Shown here: positions 27,474-36,470 of the stretch, in pieces
Layout of the letters: the number at the start of each line of letters is the position of its first letter
How positions within the stretch are numbered: position 1 is the stretch's first letter
NCBI GenBank assembly: GCA_021737785.1
Contig: JAIPDI010000018.1
Span: 30,380-94,379, forward strand
Source: Deltaproteobacteria bacterium
GTDB lineage: Bacteria > Desulfobacterota > DSM-4660 > Desulfatiglandales > Desulfatiglandaceae
Reading direction: 5' to 3'
DNA: 64,000 bases
Notes under the pieces: model-generated
The model's database searches: none
Told to the model about the DNA's origin: nothing
The model's input: the letters and a program-made list of their open reading frames with translations, nothing else
Program-made: the position numbers and the translations under genes

Positions 27474-28793
27474 TTAAGATCTTCCCCAAAAATTTCTCAA
27501 TCCCTGAATTCCGCAATCCTGATCATATATCGGGAAGCTGTTGCATAGATCGGAGACGATTCCCTGAGCCCGCTCCAGAATCCGGGCGTCCTTTGGGTTT
27601 TCCAGCAGGTCCGTGATCACGGCCGAGATCTGTTTCATTTCAGGTTCCTTAAGGCCCCGAGTCGTAAGGGCCGGCGTGCCCAGTCTCAGACCGCTCGTTA
27701 TCTTGGGACCCCGCCGGTCAAAGGGGACGCTATTTTTATTTGCAACAATTCCGGCGTTTCCAAGACGTTGCTCTGCCTCCAGGCCTGTGATCCCTTTTGC
27801 CGTCAGGTCAATTAAGACCATGTGAGTATCGGTACCTCTCGATACCAGCTCAAAACCACGTCCAATAAGCGCCTCTGCGAGCACCCTCGCGTTTATAACC
27901 ACCTGTTTCTGGTAATCGACAAAAGACGGATCAAGGGATTCTCCGAATGCAACCGCCTTGGCCGCGATCACATGCATCAATGGCCCCCCCTGCGTACCGG
28001 GGAAAACGCCCTTATCCAGTCTGGCACCATATTTTTCAGAAGAGAGGATGAATCCGCCCCTGGGGCCTCTCAGGGTCTTATGGGTGGTGGAGGTGATGAC
28101 GTCGGCGTTTCCAACGGGTGAGGGATGGAGCGCGGCAGCCACCAGCCCGGCGATATGCGCCATGTCCACCATGAGATATGCTCCGCATTCACGTGCAATA
28201 TCTGCGAATTCCGCAAAGTCGATGCGCCTGGGGTAGGCGCTCGCCCCGGCCACAATCATCTGAGGCTTGCATTCCCTGGCCAGTGTTCTCACCTTACCAT
28301 AATCTATCAGGTGGCTTTTTGGATCTACCCCATAAAAAACCGTCTTGAAAAATTTACCTGAAAAGTTCACAGGACTCCCATGGGTCAAATGCCCTCCATG
28401 GGAGAGATCCATGCCCATGATGGTGTGGCCGGGCGTGAGAAAGGCCAGATAAGCGGCCATATTCGCCTGAGAACCGGAATGGGGCTGTACATTTGCATAC
28501 TCGGCACCAAATAACCGTTTCACCCGATCAATTGCCAGTATTTCAACCCTGTCCACGGATTCACACCCGCCGTAATAACGGGCTCCGGGATAGCCCTCTG
28601 CATATTTATTGGTCATCACGTTGGCCTGGGCATCTATTACGGCACGGCTGGCATAGTTCTCCGAAGCAATCATGACCAGGGTGCGCTGTTCTCTTTTCAG
28701 TTCCGCGCTGATCGCGTTATAGACTTCCGGGTCCAGATCTATGAGTCTTTGTCCGTTTACCATCGCTTTGTTTAGCCAAACCTCGATTTTCAT
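27474..28793 (-). CDS. glyA: Serine hydroxymethyltransferase
   Basis: A 439-residue PLP enzyme interconverting serine and glycine with tetrahydrofolate. [23 protein letters not shown], the lysine site [13 protein letters not shown] and NSVPFD are all present. Two ends are unusual. The first ten residues may not be translated, because [18 protein letters not shown] is a more typical start at 28763. The last 16 residues (from DQDCGIQG) are encoded by a dispersed word repeat and extend past where SHMT normally ends. Follows fabF closely on the minus strand. Confidence 0.96.
   Translation of the reverse strand: MKIEVWLNKAMVNGQRLIDLDPEVYNAISAELKREQRTLVMIASENYASRAVIDAQANVMTNKYAEGYPGARYYGGCESVDRVEILAIDRVKRLFGAEYANVQPHSGSQANMAAYLAFLTPGHTIMGMDLSHGGHLTHGSPVNFSGKFFKTVFYGVDPKSHLIDYGKVRTLARECKPQMIVAGASAYPRRIDFAEFADIARECGAYLMVDMAHIAGLVAAALHPSPVGNADVITSTTHKTLRGPRGGFILSSEKYGARLDKGVFPGTQGGPLMHVIAAKAVAFGESLDPSFVDYQKQVVINARVLAEALIGRGFELVSRGTDTHMVLIDLTAKGITGLEAEQRLGNAGIVANKNSVPFDRRGPKITSGLRLGTPALTTRGLKEPEMKQISAVITDLLENPKDARILERAQGIVSDLCNSFPIYDQDCGIQGLRNFWGRS
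27478..27523. repeat. Degenerate GGATT/GGAATTC word repeat (copy 4), inside the glyA tail
   Basis: Read on the minus strand the words are AGGATTGCGGAATTCAGGG, ATTGAGAAATTTTTGGGG. The first string shares AGGATTGCGGAAT with the ribH-nusB gap. It forms the 3' end of glyA and encodes its extra C-terminal residues. Confidence 0.55.
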
Positions 28794-28841
28794 GAAGGCG
28801 TTGCGAATTTGAAAACAGGGGAAAAGGGGATGAGTTCTTAT

Positions 28842-30086
28842 CTAATTTTCTTCATAGGCCTTTAAGATGAGGCTGGCGTTGGTGCCGCCAAAGCCGAATG
28901 AATTAGACATGGCCAGCTTGACATCCGCCTTCCGTGCAACATTGGGCACATAATCCAGATCGCATTCCGGATCAGGGGTCTCATAATTCATGGTTGGGGG
29001 AATGATTCCATTTTTTAAGGTCAGTGCCGTAAAAATGGCCTCCACTCCCCCTGCCCCGCCGAGGAGATGCCCCGTGACCGATTTTGTGGAACTGATACAG
29101 AGTTTGTACGCGTGCGCTCCGAATACCGCCTTTATGGCCTTATTTTCAGACAGGTCGTTTAGTTTTGTAGAGGTGCCGTGGGCATTGATATAATCGATCC
29201 TCTCAGGGGTTAGTCCTGCAAAATCAAGGGCCATTTTCATGCATTGAATCGCCCCTTCCCCCTCGGGGTCGGGCGCTGACACATGATAGGCATCCGCTGT
29301 CAGTCCGTAGCCGACGACCTCGGCGTAGATCTTTGCACCCCTTTCGAGCGCGGTCTCCAGATCCTCCAGAATGAGTATGCCGGAACCTTCACCCATGATG
29401 AACCCATCCCGATTCAGATCAAAAGGTCTGGAGGCCTTTTCCGGTGCATCATTCCTTGTGGAAAGCGCACGCATGGAGCAGAAGCCTCCGAGGGCCAGGG
29501 GCGTAATAACCGCCTCTGCGCCACCGGTGATCATGACATCTGAAATGCCGTCCCGTATCATCCGGAAGGATTCGCCGATAGCATGCGCGCTGGCTGCGCA
29601 CGCCGTCTCGATAGAGAGATTGGGTCCTTTGGCCCCAAACTCGATGGCGATCTGTCCGGGGACCATATTGGCAATGATTCCGGGGATAAAAAACGGGCTG
29701 ATGCGCTTCGGTCCTCTCTCTAAGAGGATGGAGTGATAATTTTCCAGCATGGTAAGCCCGCCCAGACCGGTTCCGGTCACACAGCCGACCCGATGGCAGT
29801 TGCCGGCGTCGATTCTCAACCCCGAATCCTCCAGGGCCATCCTTGCTGATGCAATGGCATAGTGGATGAATATATCGAAGCGCCGGATCTCCTGTTTATC
29901 CATGAAGTCCTGTGATCTGAAGTCTTTGACTTCACCGGCAATCTGCGAGGAAAATCCCGACACGTCAAACTTGGTGATCGGAGCAATCCCCGACGCACCG
30001 GAGCATGCCGCTTCCCAGCTTTTCTCGACACCGGTTCCCAGGGGAGTAACCATCCCCAGACCTGTTACCACAACCCTTCTGGCCAT
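28842..30086 (-). CDS. fabF: 3-oxoacyl-ACP synthase II
   Basis: A 414-residue condensing enzyme that elongates acyl-ACP with malonyl-ACP. The thiolase-fold Cys-His-His triad is visible in ETACAASAHAIG, NAHGTSTKLND and TGHLLGGAGG, and the C-terminal SNSFGFGGTNASLI is typical. AAGGAGCAGGAAG gives a good binding site. It is the last fatty-acid gene of the run, following acpP. Confidence 0.97.
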   Translation of the reverse strand: MARRVVVTGLGMVTPLGTGVEKSWEAACSGASGIAPITKFDVSGFSSQIAGEVKDFRSQDFMDKQEIRRFDIFIHYAIASARMALEDSGLRIDAGNCHRVGCVTGTGLGGLTMLENYHSILLERGPKRISPFFIPGIIANMVPGQIAIEFGAKGPNLSIETACAASAHAIGESFRMIRDGISDVMITGGAEAVITPLALGGFCSMRALSTRNDAPEKASRPFDLNRDGFIMGEGSGILILEDLETALERGAKIYAEVVGYGLTADAYHVSAPDPEGEGAIQCMKMALDFAGLTPERIDYINAHGTSTKLNDLSENKAIKAVFGAHAYKLCISSTKSVTGHLLGGAGGVEAIFTALTLKNGIIPPTMNYETPDPECDLDYVPNVARKADVKLAMSNSFGFGGTNASLILKAYEEN

Positions 30087-30193
30087 CTTCCTGCTCCTTC
30101 AGATGCTATTGTTCGATGTTGCATGTCTGCGGCGGGACGTGTGAACGTCGAGACCCTGCGTTCTGATGAGGCTCTCAGGAGGCCGGCCACAGA

Positions 30194-30433
30194 CTATTTT
30201 TCAAGCGCCTTTTGGATATAGTCAATGGCATCCTGCACGGTCCCTATTTTTTCTGCATCTTCATCCGGGATAGAGACGTCAAACTCTTCTTCCATCGCCA
30301 TGATCAATTCCACCTGGTCCAATGAATCGGCACCCAAATCATCCACAAACGACGCCTCCGGAACGACATCCTTTTCGCCAACGTCCAACTGTTCACAAAT
30401 GATCTTTTTAATTTTGTCCTCAACTGCTGACAT
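30194..30433 (-). CDS. acpP: Acyl carrier protein
   Basis: A 79-residue acidic carrier protein. The phosphopantetheine-accepting serine is Ser37 in [18 protein letters not shown] lies seven bases before the ATG. It lies between fabG and fabF as in the conserved cluster. Confidence 0.98.
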   Translation of the reverse strand: MSAVEDKIKKIICEQLDVGEKDVVPEASFVDDLGADSLDQVELIMAMEEEFDVSIPDEDAEKIGTVQDAIDYIQKALEK

Positions 30434-30612
30434 AAACCGTTACCTCCATAATTTAAATGATGTTCGCATTACCGCGAAAAATCGACTGTGTCGCATATTT
30501 GATATAGGGATATTAGAGCCCGGATATTCAGGCATCATTTTGAAGCCGGTATTCACGACCGAAGACATGACCTTGTACGGCTATCCGGATGCCGGGCAAG
30601 AGGACGCCCCCG

Positions 30613-31374
30613 CTACATATACATCCCGCCATTTACATGAATAATCTGTCCGGTGATATAGCCGGCGGCATCGGAACAGAGCCAGTATACGGTCTCGGCC
30701 ACATCGTCGGGCATCCCCATTCTCCCCATTGGAATCTGGCTCAGGAAACTCTCCTTGACTTTGTCAGAGAGCGCGGCCGTCATTTCGGTGTCAATGAACC
30801 CCGGGGCCACCCCGTTAACAGTAATGCCCCTTCCGGCCAACTCGCGGGCGGTCGTCTTGGTCAAGCCCATGACCCCGGCCTTGGAAGCGGCATAATTGGC
30901 TTGTCCCGCATTTCCAATCTGTCCCACAACGGAGGTAATATTAACAATCCGCCCGCTTCTCTGTTTTATCATGGGCCGTACAACGGCCCGGGTGCAGTTG
31001 AATACACCCTTCAGATTCACGCCTAAAACGGCATCCCACTCCTCTTCACCCATTCGCATCAAAAGGGTGTCCCTGGTGATGCCGGCATTGTTCACGAGGA
31101 CATCAACGCCCTCAAATCGCGTGAAAATATCCCCGAACCAGTGATCTACGGATTCGAATGAAGATACGTCCAGCTTGTGGGCCTCTGCGGTTATCCCTTT
31201 ACTCTCCAGGTTGTCCAGAGTCTCCCGGGCCGCAGACTCGTCTGCATCAAAGTGGGCCAGAATAATCCGGGCGCCTTCTTTCGCAAATTTGAAGGCCACT
31301 GAGCGCCCGATTCCTCTGGACCCTCCAGTAATAACAACGACTCTTGAGCGTGAGTGCTCCATGGTTTTCCCCAT
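30613..31374 (-). CDS. fabG: 3-oxoacyl-ACP reductase
   Basis: A 253-residue short-chain dehydrogenase reducing 3-oxoacyl-ACP with NADPH. It has the cofactor motif TGGSRGIGRSVA, NNAG, the catalytic YAASKAGVMG and a VNGVAPGFIDTEMT loop. The ATG four codons in (31362) follows GGGGAAAACC and may be the real start. It comes eight bases after plsX; fabH and fabD, which usually lie between, are absent. Confidence 0.96.
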   Translation of the reverse strand: MGKTMEHSRSRVVVITGGSRGIGRSVAFKFAKEGARIILAHFDADESAARETLDNLESKGITAEAHKLDVSSFESVDHWFGDIFTRFEGVDVLVNNAGITRDTLLMRMGEEEWDAVLGVNLKGVFNCTRAVVRPMIKQRSGRIVNITSVVGQIGNAGQANYAASKAGVMGLTKTTARELAGRGITVNGVAPGFIDTEMTAALSDKVKESFLSQIPMGRMGMPDDVAETVYWLCSDAAGYITGQIIHVNGGMYM

Positions 31375-31382
31375 TGATCTGA

Positions 31383-32378
31383 TTAGCAGGATTTGGATGT
31401 CTGCAATTGAAGCGTCATTTTTTCGAGGACCCGGTTGTTCACATACTGAACCGCGATGGAGATGGCATTTTTGATTGCTTTGGCCGAAGACCCTCCATGG
31501 CAGATCATCCCGACACCGTTGATGCCCAGCAGGGGAGCCCCGCCATGCTCCTCATAATCCAGTTTCCGAATGAAGTTATAGATGGCATTGCGGCCCAGCA
31601 TCAAGGCGGCCCGGCCTAAGAAAGACCCCATCAATTCCCTTTCAATGACCTGTCCCATGGCCGCCACTGTCCCCTCGGTCAATTTCAGCACCACGTTTCC
31701 GACAAACCCGTCGCAGACAATGATCTTGACCTTGCCTGAAAGAATGTCGCGTCCCTCCACGTTTCCTACAAAATTGAGGTCACTCTTGACAAACAGCTCC
31801 CGCGCCAGGCGGACCTGTTCATTTCCCTTACCTTCTTCCTCGCCGATGCTCAGAAGCCCCACCGTCGGGTCGCTTATTCCGAGACAAGAAGAGGCGAAGG
31901 CGTTGGCCATCACCCCGAATTGAAAAAGGTGAGATGGCCTGCTATCTACATTGGCACCGACATCGATCAGCACGATGGGGCCCCTCTCTGTAGGGAGAAT
32001 GCCCGCGATCGCAGGTCGGTCTACCCCTTTCATCCGGCCCAATGTCATGACGGCGGCAGCCAGTGTTGCCCCTGAATTGCCGGCACTGATCACGGCGTCC
32101 GCATGGCCGCTTTTTACGAGTTCAAACGCAACCCGGATTGAGGCGTCCTTTTTTTTGCGCAAGGCCTTAAGCGGCGACTCCTCCATTCGCACGACATCTT
32201 CGCAGTGATGGAAGGAAATATGACTATCCACCGGATGACCATTGAGCGCCTCTGCCACCCTCTTCTCATGACCGACAAGAATGATATGGATGCCGAGTTC
32301 AGCAACAGCATCCAATGCACCCTGAACCACCAATCCAGGGGCATGATCACCCCCCATGGCGTCCACGGCCACGTTCAT
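31383..32378 (-). CDS. plsX: Phosphate acyltransferase PlsX
   Basis: A 331-residue enzyme making acyl-phosphate from acyl-ACP for phospholipid synthesis. VAVDAMGGDHAP at the N-terminus, GNSGATLAAAVMTLGR, DVGANVDSRP and GFVGNVVLKLTEG are family blocks. It begins one base after rpmF, the standard rpmF-plsX arrangement. Confidence 0.97.
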   Translation of the reverse strand: MNVAVDAMGGDHAPGLVVQGALDAVAELGIHIILVGHEKRVAEALNGHPVDSHISFHHCEDVVRMEESPLKALRKKKDASIRVAFELVKSGHADAVISAGNSGATLAAAVMTLGRMKGVDRPAIAGILPTERGPIVLIDVGANVDSRPSHLFQFGVMANAFASSCLGISDPTVGLLSIGEEEGKGNEQVRLARELFVKSDLNFVGNVEGRDILSGKVKIIVCDGFVGNVVLKLTEGTVAAMGQVIERELMGSFLGRAALMLGRNAIYNFIRKLDYEEHGGAPLLGINGVGMICHGGSSAKAIKNAISIAVQYVNNRVLEKMTLQLQTSKSC

Positions 32379-32379
32379 A

Positions 32380-32562
32380 TCAGCTCTCTTTAATTTTTAT
32401 GATTGTTTTACCCCTGTAGGTCCCGCACTCGGGGCACACATGATGAGGCAAAACAGGCTCGTGACACTGTGGGCAAGTGCCGGTATTAGGCAGTTGGATG
32501 GCATCGTGGGCACGTCTCGTATCCCGCTTAGACTTTGATTTCTTTTTTTTGGGTACAGCCAT
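32380..32562 (-). CDS. rpmF: 50S ribosomal protein bL32
   Basis: A 60-residue ribosomal protein. [19 protein letters not shown] is the canonical start, and the zinc ribbon [18 protein letters not shown] shows this is the zinc-binding (C+) form. Lies between the YceD gene and plsX. Confidence 0.98.
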   Translation of the reverse strand: MAVPKKKKSKSKRDTRRAHDAIQLPNTGTCPQCHEPVLPHHVCPECGTYRGKTIIKIKES

Positions 32563-32646
32563 GACTTAAAATTCACTCCGCTTCACCTCCGGCGGAAATC
32601 GATATTCCCGACGGATGGCTCAAGATATATGTGATTAATACCAGAT

Positions 32647-33180
32647 TTAATCTCTGTTCAATTCCAGTTCCTTTAACTTCAAAAATGCCGGATGCCCCCT
32701 TTTCGTCCGGCATGTGCATTCTTCCTGATTCAGGTTTATCCCACACACGGGGCAAAGCCCTCGGCAACGCTCCTGGCACAGAAATTTTATCGGCAAGGTG
32801 AGATAGAGTTGTTCTCTGACAAGGTGATCTATCTCAATTGCATCATCAGCTGAGAAGTCGACCGACATATCTTCTTCCGAGAGCACAATCTCGCTGCCGA
32901 TCGGTTCAGGGAGCGGAGACGCAAGAAGGAGTCTGAAATCAGACTGAACTTCACGGGAATAGACTTCCAGACATCTGTCGCACCTTACTCGGATTTTACC
33001 TGAAAGGCTGCCGTCCACAACATAGTGGCCTCCTTCCTTGAAAATCGTCAGATGAACCTCCAAAGGCCCGTCAAGATCCAGGACCGGGTCACCGGAATCC
33101 TCCATCCGCCACCAGTTCGATCCAAAACTGAGGTCAATGTGACGGGGCGCCTGCAGTATCTCTTTTAAACGAATAATCAT
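32647..33180 (-). CDS. YceD/DUF177 family protein
   Basis: A 177-residue DUF177 (YceD) protein, linked in other bacteria to 23S rRNA accumulation and almost always next to rpmF. The CDRCLEVYSREV cysteine pair and the C-terminal CQERCRGLCPVCGINLNQEECTC, which looks zinc-binding, are family features. The frame is open to 33231, but the predicted promoter would begin transcription near 33234, so the ATG at 33180 with a leader of about 54 bases is preferred. Confidence 0.88.
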   Translation of the reverse strand: MIIRLKEILQAPRHIDLSFGSNWWRMEDSGDPVLDLDGPLEVHLTIFKEGGHYVVDGSLSGKIRVRCDRCLEVYSREVQSDFRLLLASPLPEPIGSEIVLSEEDMSVDFSADDAIEIDHLVREQLYLTLPIKFLCQERCRGLCPVCGINLNQEECTCRTKRGHPAFLKLKELELNRD

Positions 33181-33240
33181 TGGGTGGTGACCCACATTTG
33201 AAATGGGCACATCCGATGCGTTTGAAGGCAAAAGTTAGTG

Positions 33241-33268
33241 AATATATGAAAAATTCCTATTTTGTCAA
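33241..33268 (-). promoter_or_regulatory. Sigma-70-type promoter of the YceD-rpmF-plsX run
   Basis: On the minus strand TTGACA (33268-33263), a 16-base spacer and TATATT (33246-33241) precede the YceD gene, with a predicted start near 33234. It is well placed to drive the ten-gene run. Confidence 0.6.
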
Positions 33269-33352
33269 TATATTTATGTAGGCTGTTTCGGGAACACCCT
33301 CCGGGGAACACTTGCAAGGAGATCTCTCCATCCGGAAAAGTTTCTTTTTTTA

Positions 33353-33381
33353 TTGACACTTAGCACATTTTCAAATAATAT
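33353..33381 (+). promoter_or_regulatory. Consensus-like sigma-70 promoter facing right
   Basis: TTGACA, exactly 17 bases, then TAATAT, nearly perfect consensus, oriented away from the rpmF promoter. Transcription should begin near 33388 and run through a 265-base hairpin-rich leader to the unknown gene at 33653. Confidence 0.65.
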
Positions 33382-33387
33382 CATACC

Positions 33388-33652
33388 TCAATTTTGTATC
33401 GAATTGTGCCCAGAGTAAAATAGATTAGGCAGAACCTCTGAACATGCCCCTTTTGCCCTCCGGGGCGTAGGCCCGGCACTACGAACCAGAGGCCCGATCT
33501 CTGCGACAGGACCCATCCCGCTGAAGGCCGGGATGGAGCATCGAAATATCCCACACATCCCTGTGGTTAAGATTATCAATTGACCTGTCATTGATGGAAT
33601 TTATTATTTTTTAAAGGCATACCTGCGGCGCGGGTGCCGGGACGATTTTTTC
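33388..33652 (+). ncRNA. Hairpin-rich leader or candidate structured RNA
   Basis: No coding frame is seen. Successive inverted repeats are CAGAG/CTCTG (33411-33440), GCCCC/GGGGC (33446-33466), CAGAG/CTCTG (33487-33503), a perfect 8-bp CCATCCCG/CGGGATGG (33513-33536) and CCACA/TGTGG (33551-33566). An AT-rich ATCAAT/ATTGAT stem and a T-rich run follow at about 33575-33612. It does not match any riboswitch I recognise. A 15-base string in it, at 33472-33486, recurs at 59359, so part may be a dispersed repeat rather than a dedicated RNA. Confidence 0.35.
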
Positions 33653-34714
33653 ATGTGGAAATACAGAGAACAGTTAAGCTATTATGAACGGTTGCGTCGC
33701 TCGATTTACGAGCTGCTGAGAGACGCGCTCGAACGCCGTCTCATGAAGATCTCAATGATAGACTCTTTTTATAATTACCAGAAAAATGGGGCGCAATACA
33801 GCTTTGTTGAAAAAAGCGAACTTAAACCCAAATCAAAAAAGATGGAAAAGGAGTCGGAATTTTTCAACACCTTTCTTGTCATCCTCTGCGAAGGCGTGCT
33901 CAGCACGGAATTGAAAAATTATATCCGGTTTTCTCCGGAAAACAGTATCGTCAAAAAAAACCTTCAATACTTGCCCGAATTCACGCTTTACAAGGCCTTC
34001 CATCAAAACCTCCGCTATTTTGAGAGTCCCGGATTTTTTGATCTTCTTGAAAACCTATTGGATATCGATTATGCCCTGCTCATACAGCAGGATCCCACTG
34101 TCAAGAAGAAAAACCGGTATGCCCTCACCCATTTTCATGTCAAAATCGACTGGCCTATTGCGGATGCTTCGGAAGATCTGGCCAAATGGCTCAAGTATAT
34201 TCAGAACAATCTGTATGAAAATGGAGAGAAAGAAGCCCGGATTCTCCAAAACAAACTCTTCGAATATTACGGCTGTCATCACAGCGTCGGGGGAAGACGA
34301 ACGGCCGGTCTCATTGCAGCCCAGCTATTGAGGAAACTGGATTCCGTCTCAACGGTATATGTGTCGAGTGCAGAGTCACGGACCATGTACAGATATTCTG
34401 AAAGGGGCGTATCAAAATTTTTTCTGATACAATTTAATGAAAACCAGATCGCCGCACTGTCCAAGGCGCAGAATATCCCCCTGGATGGCCTTCGGTCCAA
34501 CTACCTTTACGACGGAGACGGTTCCTGCCTGGGCATCCTTGAGGCATCCTATTCCTATACGACCCATTCAAGACCGCCGAAAGACGGCAAGCTGAGAAAA
34601 ATCCGGCCGGCGTACAACTGGCTTACCCTTAGAAACGAACTCCTCCATCCCAAACTGGAGGCCCTTCACGCAACTCCGCTCCATTACAACTGGGTTTATT
34701 CAACGGATGACTGA
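33653..34714 (+). CDS. Hypothetical protein, family not recognised
   Basis: A 353-residue predicted soluble protein with no signal peptide or membrane segment. The first 40 residues are strongly charged and probably helical (YERLRRSIYELLRDALERR). A lysine-rich stretch follows near residue 60. The most motif-like part is CHHSVGGRRTAGLIAAQLLRKL near residue 205, then a strand-rich region and a C-terminal WLTLRNELLHPKLEALHATPLHYNWVYS. The ATG has no clear Shine-Dalgarno sequence. It is preceded by a near-consensus promoter and a structured leader, and its base composition looks more AT-rich than its neighbours. Real gene is likely; no function proposed. Confidence 0.7.
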   Translation: MWKYREQLSYYERLRRSIYELLRDALERRLMKISMIDSFYNYQKNGAQYSFVEKSELKPKSKKMEKESEFFNTFLVILCEGVLSTELKNYIRFSPENSIVKKNLQYLPEFTLYKAFHQNLRYFESPGFFDLLENLLDIDYALLIQQDPTVKKKNRYALTHFHVKIDWPIADASEDLAKWLKYIQNNLYENGEKEARILQNKLFEYYGCHHSVGGRRTAGLIAAQLLRKLDSVSTVYVSSAESRTMYRYSERGVSKFFLIQFNENQIAALSKAQNIPLDGLRSNYLYDGDGSCLGILEASYSYTTHSRPPKDGKLRKIRPAYNWLTLRNELLHPKLEALHATPLHYNWVYSTDD

Positions 34715-34995
34715 TCCTTTTTCGTGCCGCAAAAGCCCGAGTGAAACTCGAGGGTCAGAGAGGCGCCGGCGGCCGGACATTCTGTTCCGGCTGGAACATG
34801 GGGGAAGAGGATATCTCGATTGGGAAGAGTGGCGCTGGCCCCCATACGATTCAAGAGGGGCATCGCCGGTTGCAATATCGAAGAGACCTTTTGCTGTACA
34901 GAAGAGAAGGTCACGCATATAAGCAACGCTTTTTTAAATTCACTTAAATCATCTATTCAGGTTGAATTGATGATTTTCATTGAGCGGAGGATACG

Positions 34996-36420
34996 TTGGC
35001 CGTTATGTCAAATACGAACGTGGTGACCCGGTTTCCACCCAGCCCCACCGGCTATCTTCATATCGGGGGGGCCCGGACGGCCCTGTTCAACTGGCTTTTT
35101 GCCCGGCAGCGGGGTGGGAAATTCATCCTGCGGATTGAAGACACCGATGAACAGAGATCAACAGAAGAGGCCACAACCGCTATTCTGGAGTCGATGGAGT
35201 GGCTCGGCCTTGACTGGGATGAAGGACCGTATTTCCAGTCCCGCAGATACCATATCTATAACGAGGTGATTGATCGCCTTCTTGAGAAAGGCGAGGCCTA
35301 CCACTGTCATTGTTCACCTGAAACCCTGGATCGACAACGGGAGGAGGCCAGAAAAAAAGGACTCAAACCCAAATACAACGGCACCTGCCGGGACCTGGGT
35401 CTCTGCCCGGCCCAGGGATCGGTCGTCAGGCTCAAGACCCCACACGCAGGGATCACGCAGTTCAATGATCTGGTAAAAGGTCCGATTCGCTTCAATAACG
35501 AGGAACTTGACGACCTCGTCATCCGCAGATCGAACGGAAGCCCCACCTATCACCTTGCGGTGGTGGCCGACGACATCAGCCTCGGGATGACCCATATCAT
35601 CAGAGGAGATGACCACGTCAACAACACCCCGCGCCAGATATTGATCTACAAGGCCCTTGAAGAACCGATTCCCCAATACGCGCATCTGCCGATGATCCTT
35701 GGGCCTGACCGAACCAGGCTCAGCAAACGACACGGGGCCATGTCGGTCCTGGCGTATCGGGAGATGGGGTACCTCCCCCATGCGCTCCTGAATGGACTGG
35801 CCAGATTGGGATGGTCCCATGGGGATCAGGAGAAATTCTCCATGGAAGAATTGATAGAAAAATTCTCACTGGACCACGTGGGCAAGGCTGCAGGGGTCTT
35901 CAATGCAGAAAAACTCTTGGACCTCAATGCCTGGCATATCCGGGAGTCTTCAGACCGGTTCCTGGCAGAACGCCTGAGGCCTTTTCTGGAAAAAGAGGGG
36001 TTCCAGGGTCTCGATATTGAGAAAATCGCCGCTGTCGCTTCTATACTCAAGGTTCGGAGTAAGACCTTGGTCGACATGGTTGAAGGCGCCCGTTTCTGCT
36101 TGTCCGATGATATCGATTATGAAAAAAAAGGCGATAACAAGTTTCTGAAACAGGATGTTGTGGACCTGTTTGAATCGCTGTGTGGCAGGATTGAAGTCCT
36201 CTCCCATTTCGATCGGAAGGGCATCGAAACCCTCTTTGCGGAATTCCTGGCTGCGGAACAGGTCCCGCTCAAGAAACTTGCCCAGCCGCTCAGGGTCGCG
36301 CTCACAGGCCGGACGGCCAGCCCTGGAATCTTTGAAGTCATGGAAGTGCTGGGAAAGAATAAGGTGATCGAGAGGATCAAAAAGGCCGTTGTCCATATCA
36401 AGGCCAAGAAGGAAGGGTGA
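34996..36420 (+). CDS. gltX: Glutamyl-tRNA synthetase
   Basis: A 474-residue class I synthetase charging tRNA-Glu (and possibly tRNA-Gln if GlnRS is absent). The HIGH-type motif is PSPTGYLHIGGARTALFNW and the KMSKS-type motif is RLSKRHGAMSV. The CHCSPETL segment near residue 110 and a later CRDLGLC may bind zinc. A TTG start at 34996 is favoured because GGAGG is five bases upstream; the ATG three codons later is 14 bases away. The 281-base gap before it holds no recognised element. Convergent with lgt. Confidence 0.97.
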   Translation: MAVMSNTNVVTRFPPSPTGYLHIGGARTALFNWLFARQRGGKFILRIEDTDEQRSTEEATTAILESMEWLGLDWDEGPYFQSRRYHIYNEVIDRLLEKGEAYHCHCSPETLDRQREEARKKGLKPKYNGTCRDLGLCPAQGSVVRLKTPHAGITQFNDLVKGPIRFNNEELDDLVIRRSNGSPTYHLAVVADDISLGMTHIIRGDDHVNNTPRQILIYKALEEPIPQYAHLPMILGPDRTRLSKRHGAMSVLAYREMGYLPHALLNGLARLGWSHGDQEKFSMEELIEKFSLDHVGKAAGVFNAEKLLDLNAWHIRESSDRFLAERLRPFLEKEGFQGLDIEKIAAVASILKVRSKTLVDMVEGARFCLSDDIDYEKKGDNKFLKQDVVDLFESLCGRIEVLSHFDRKGIETLFAEFLAAEQVPLKKLAQPLRVALTGRTASPGIFEVMEVLGKNKVIERIKKAVVHIKAKKEG

Positions 36421-36470
36421 AGCGGCCATTGGCGATTATCGCCGCATCTCCAGCTGATCCGCGGAGCCTC

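Noticed and set aside
33388..33610. 6S RNA or known riboswitch in the leader
   Set aside because: The structure is a series of short hairpins rather than the long rod with central bubble of 6S RNA, and no known aptamer core is visible; kept only as an unclassified candidate.
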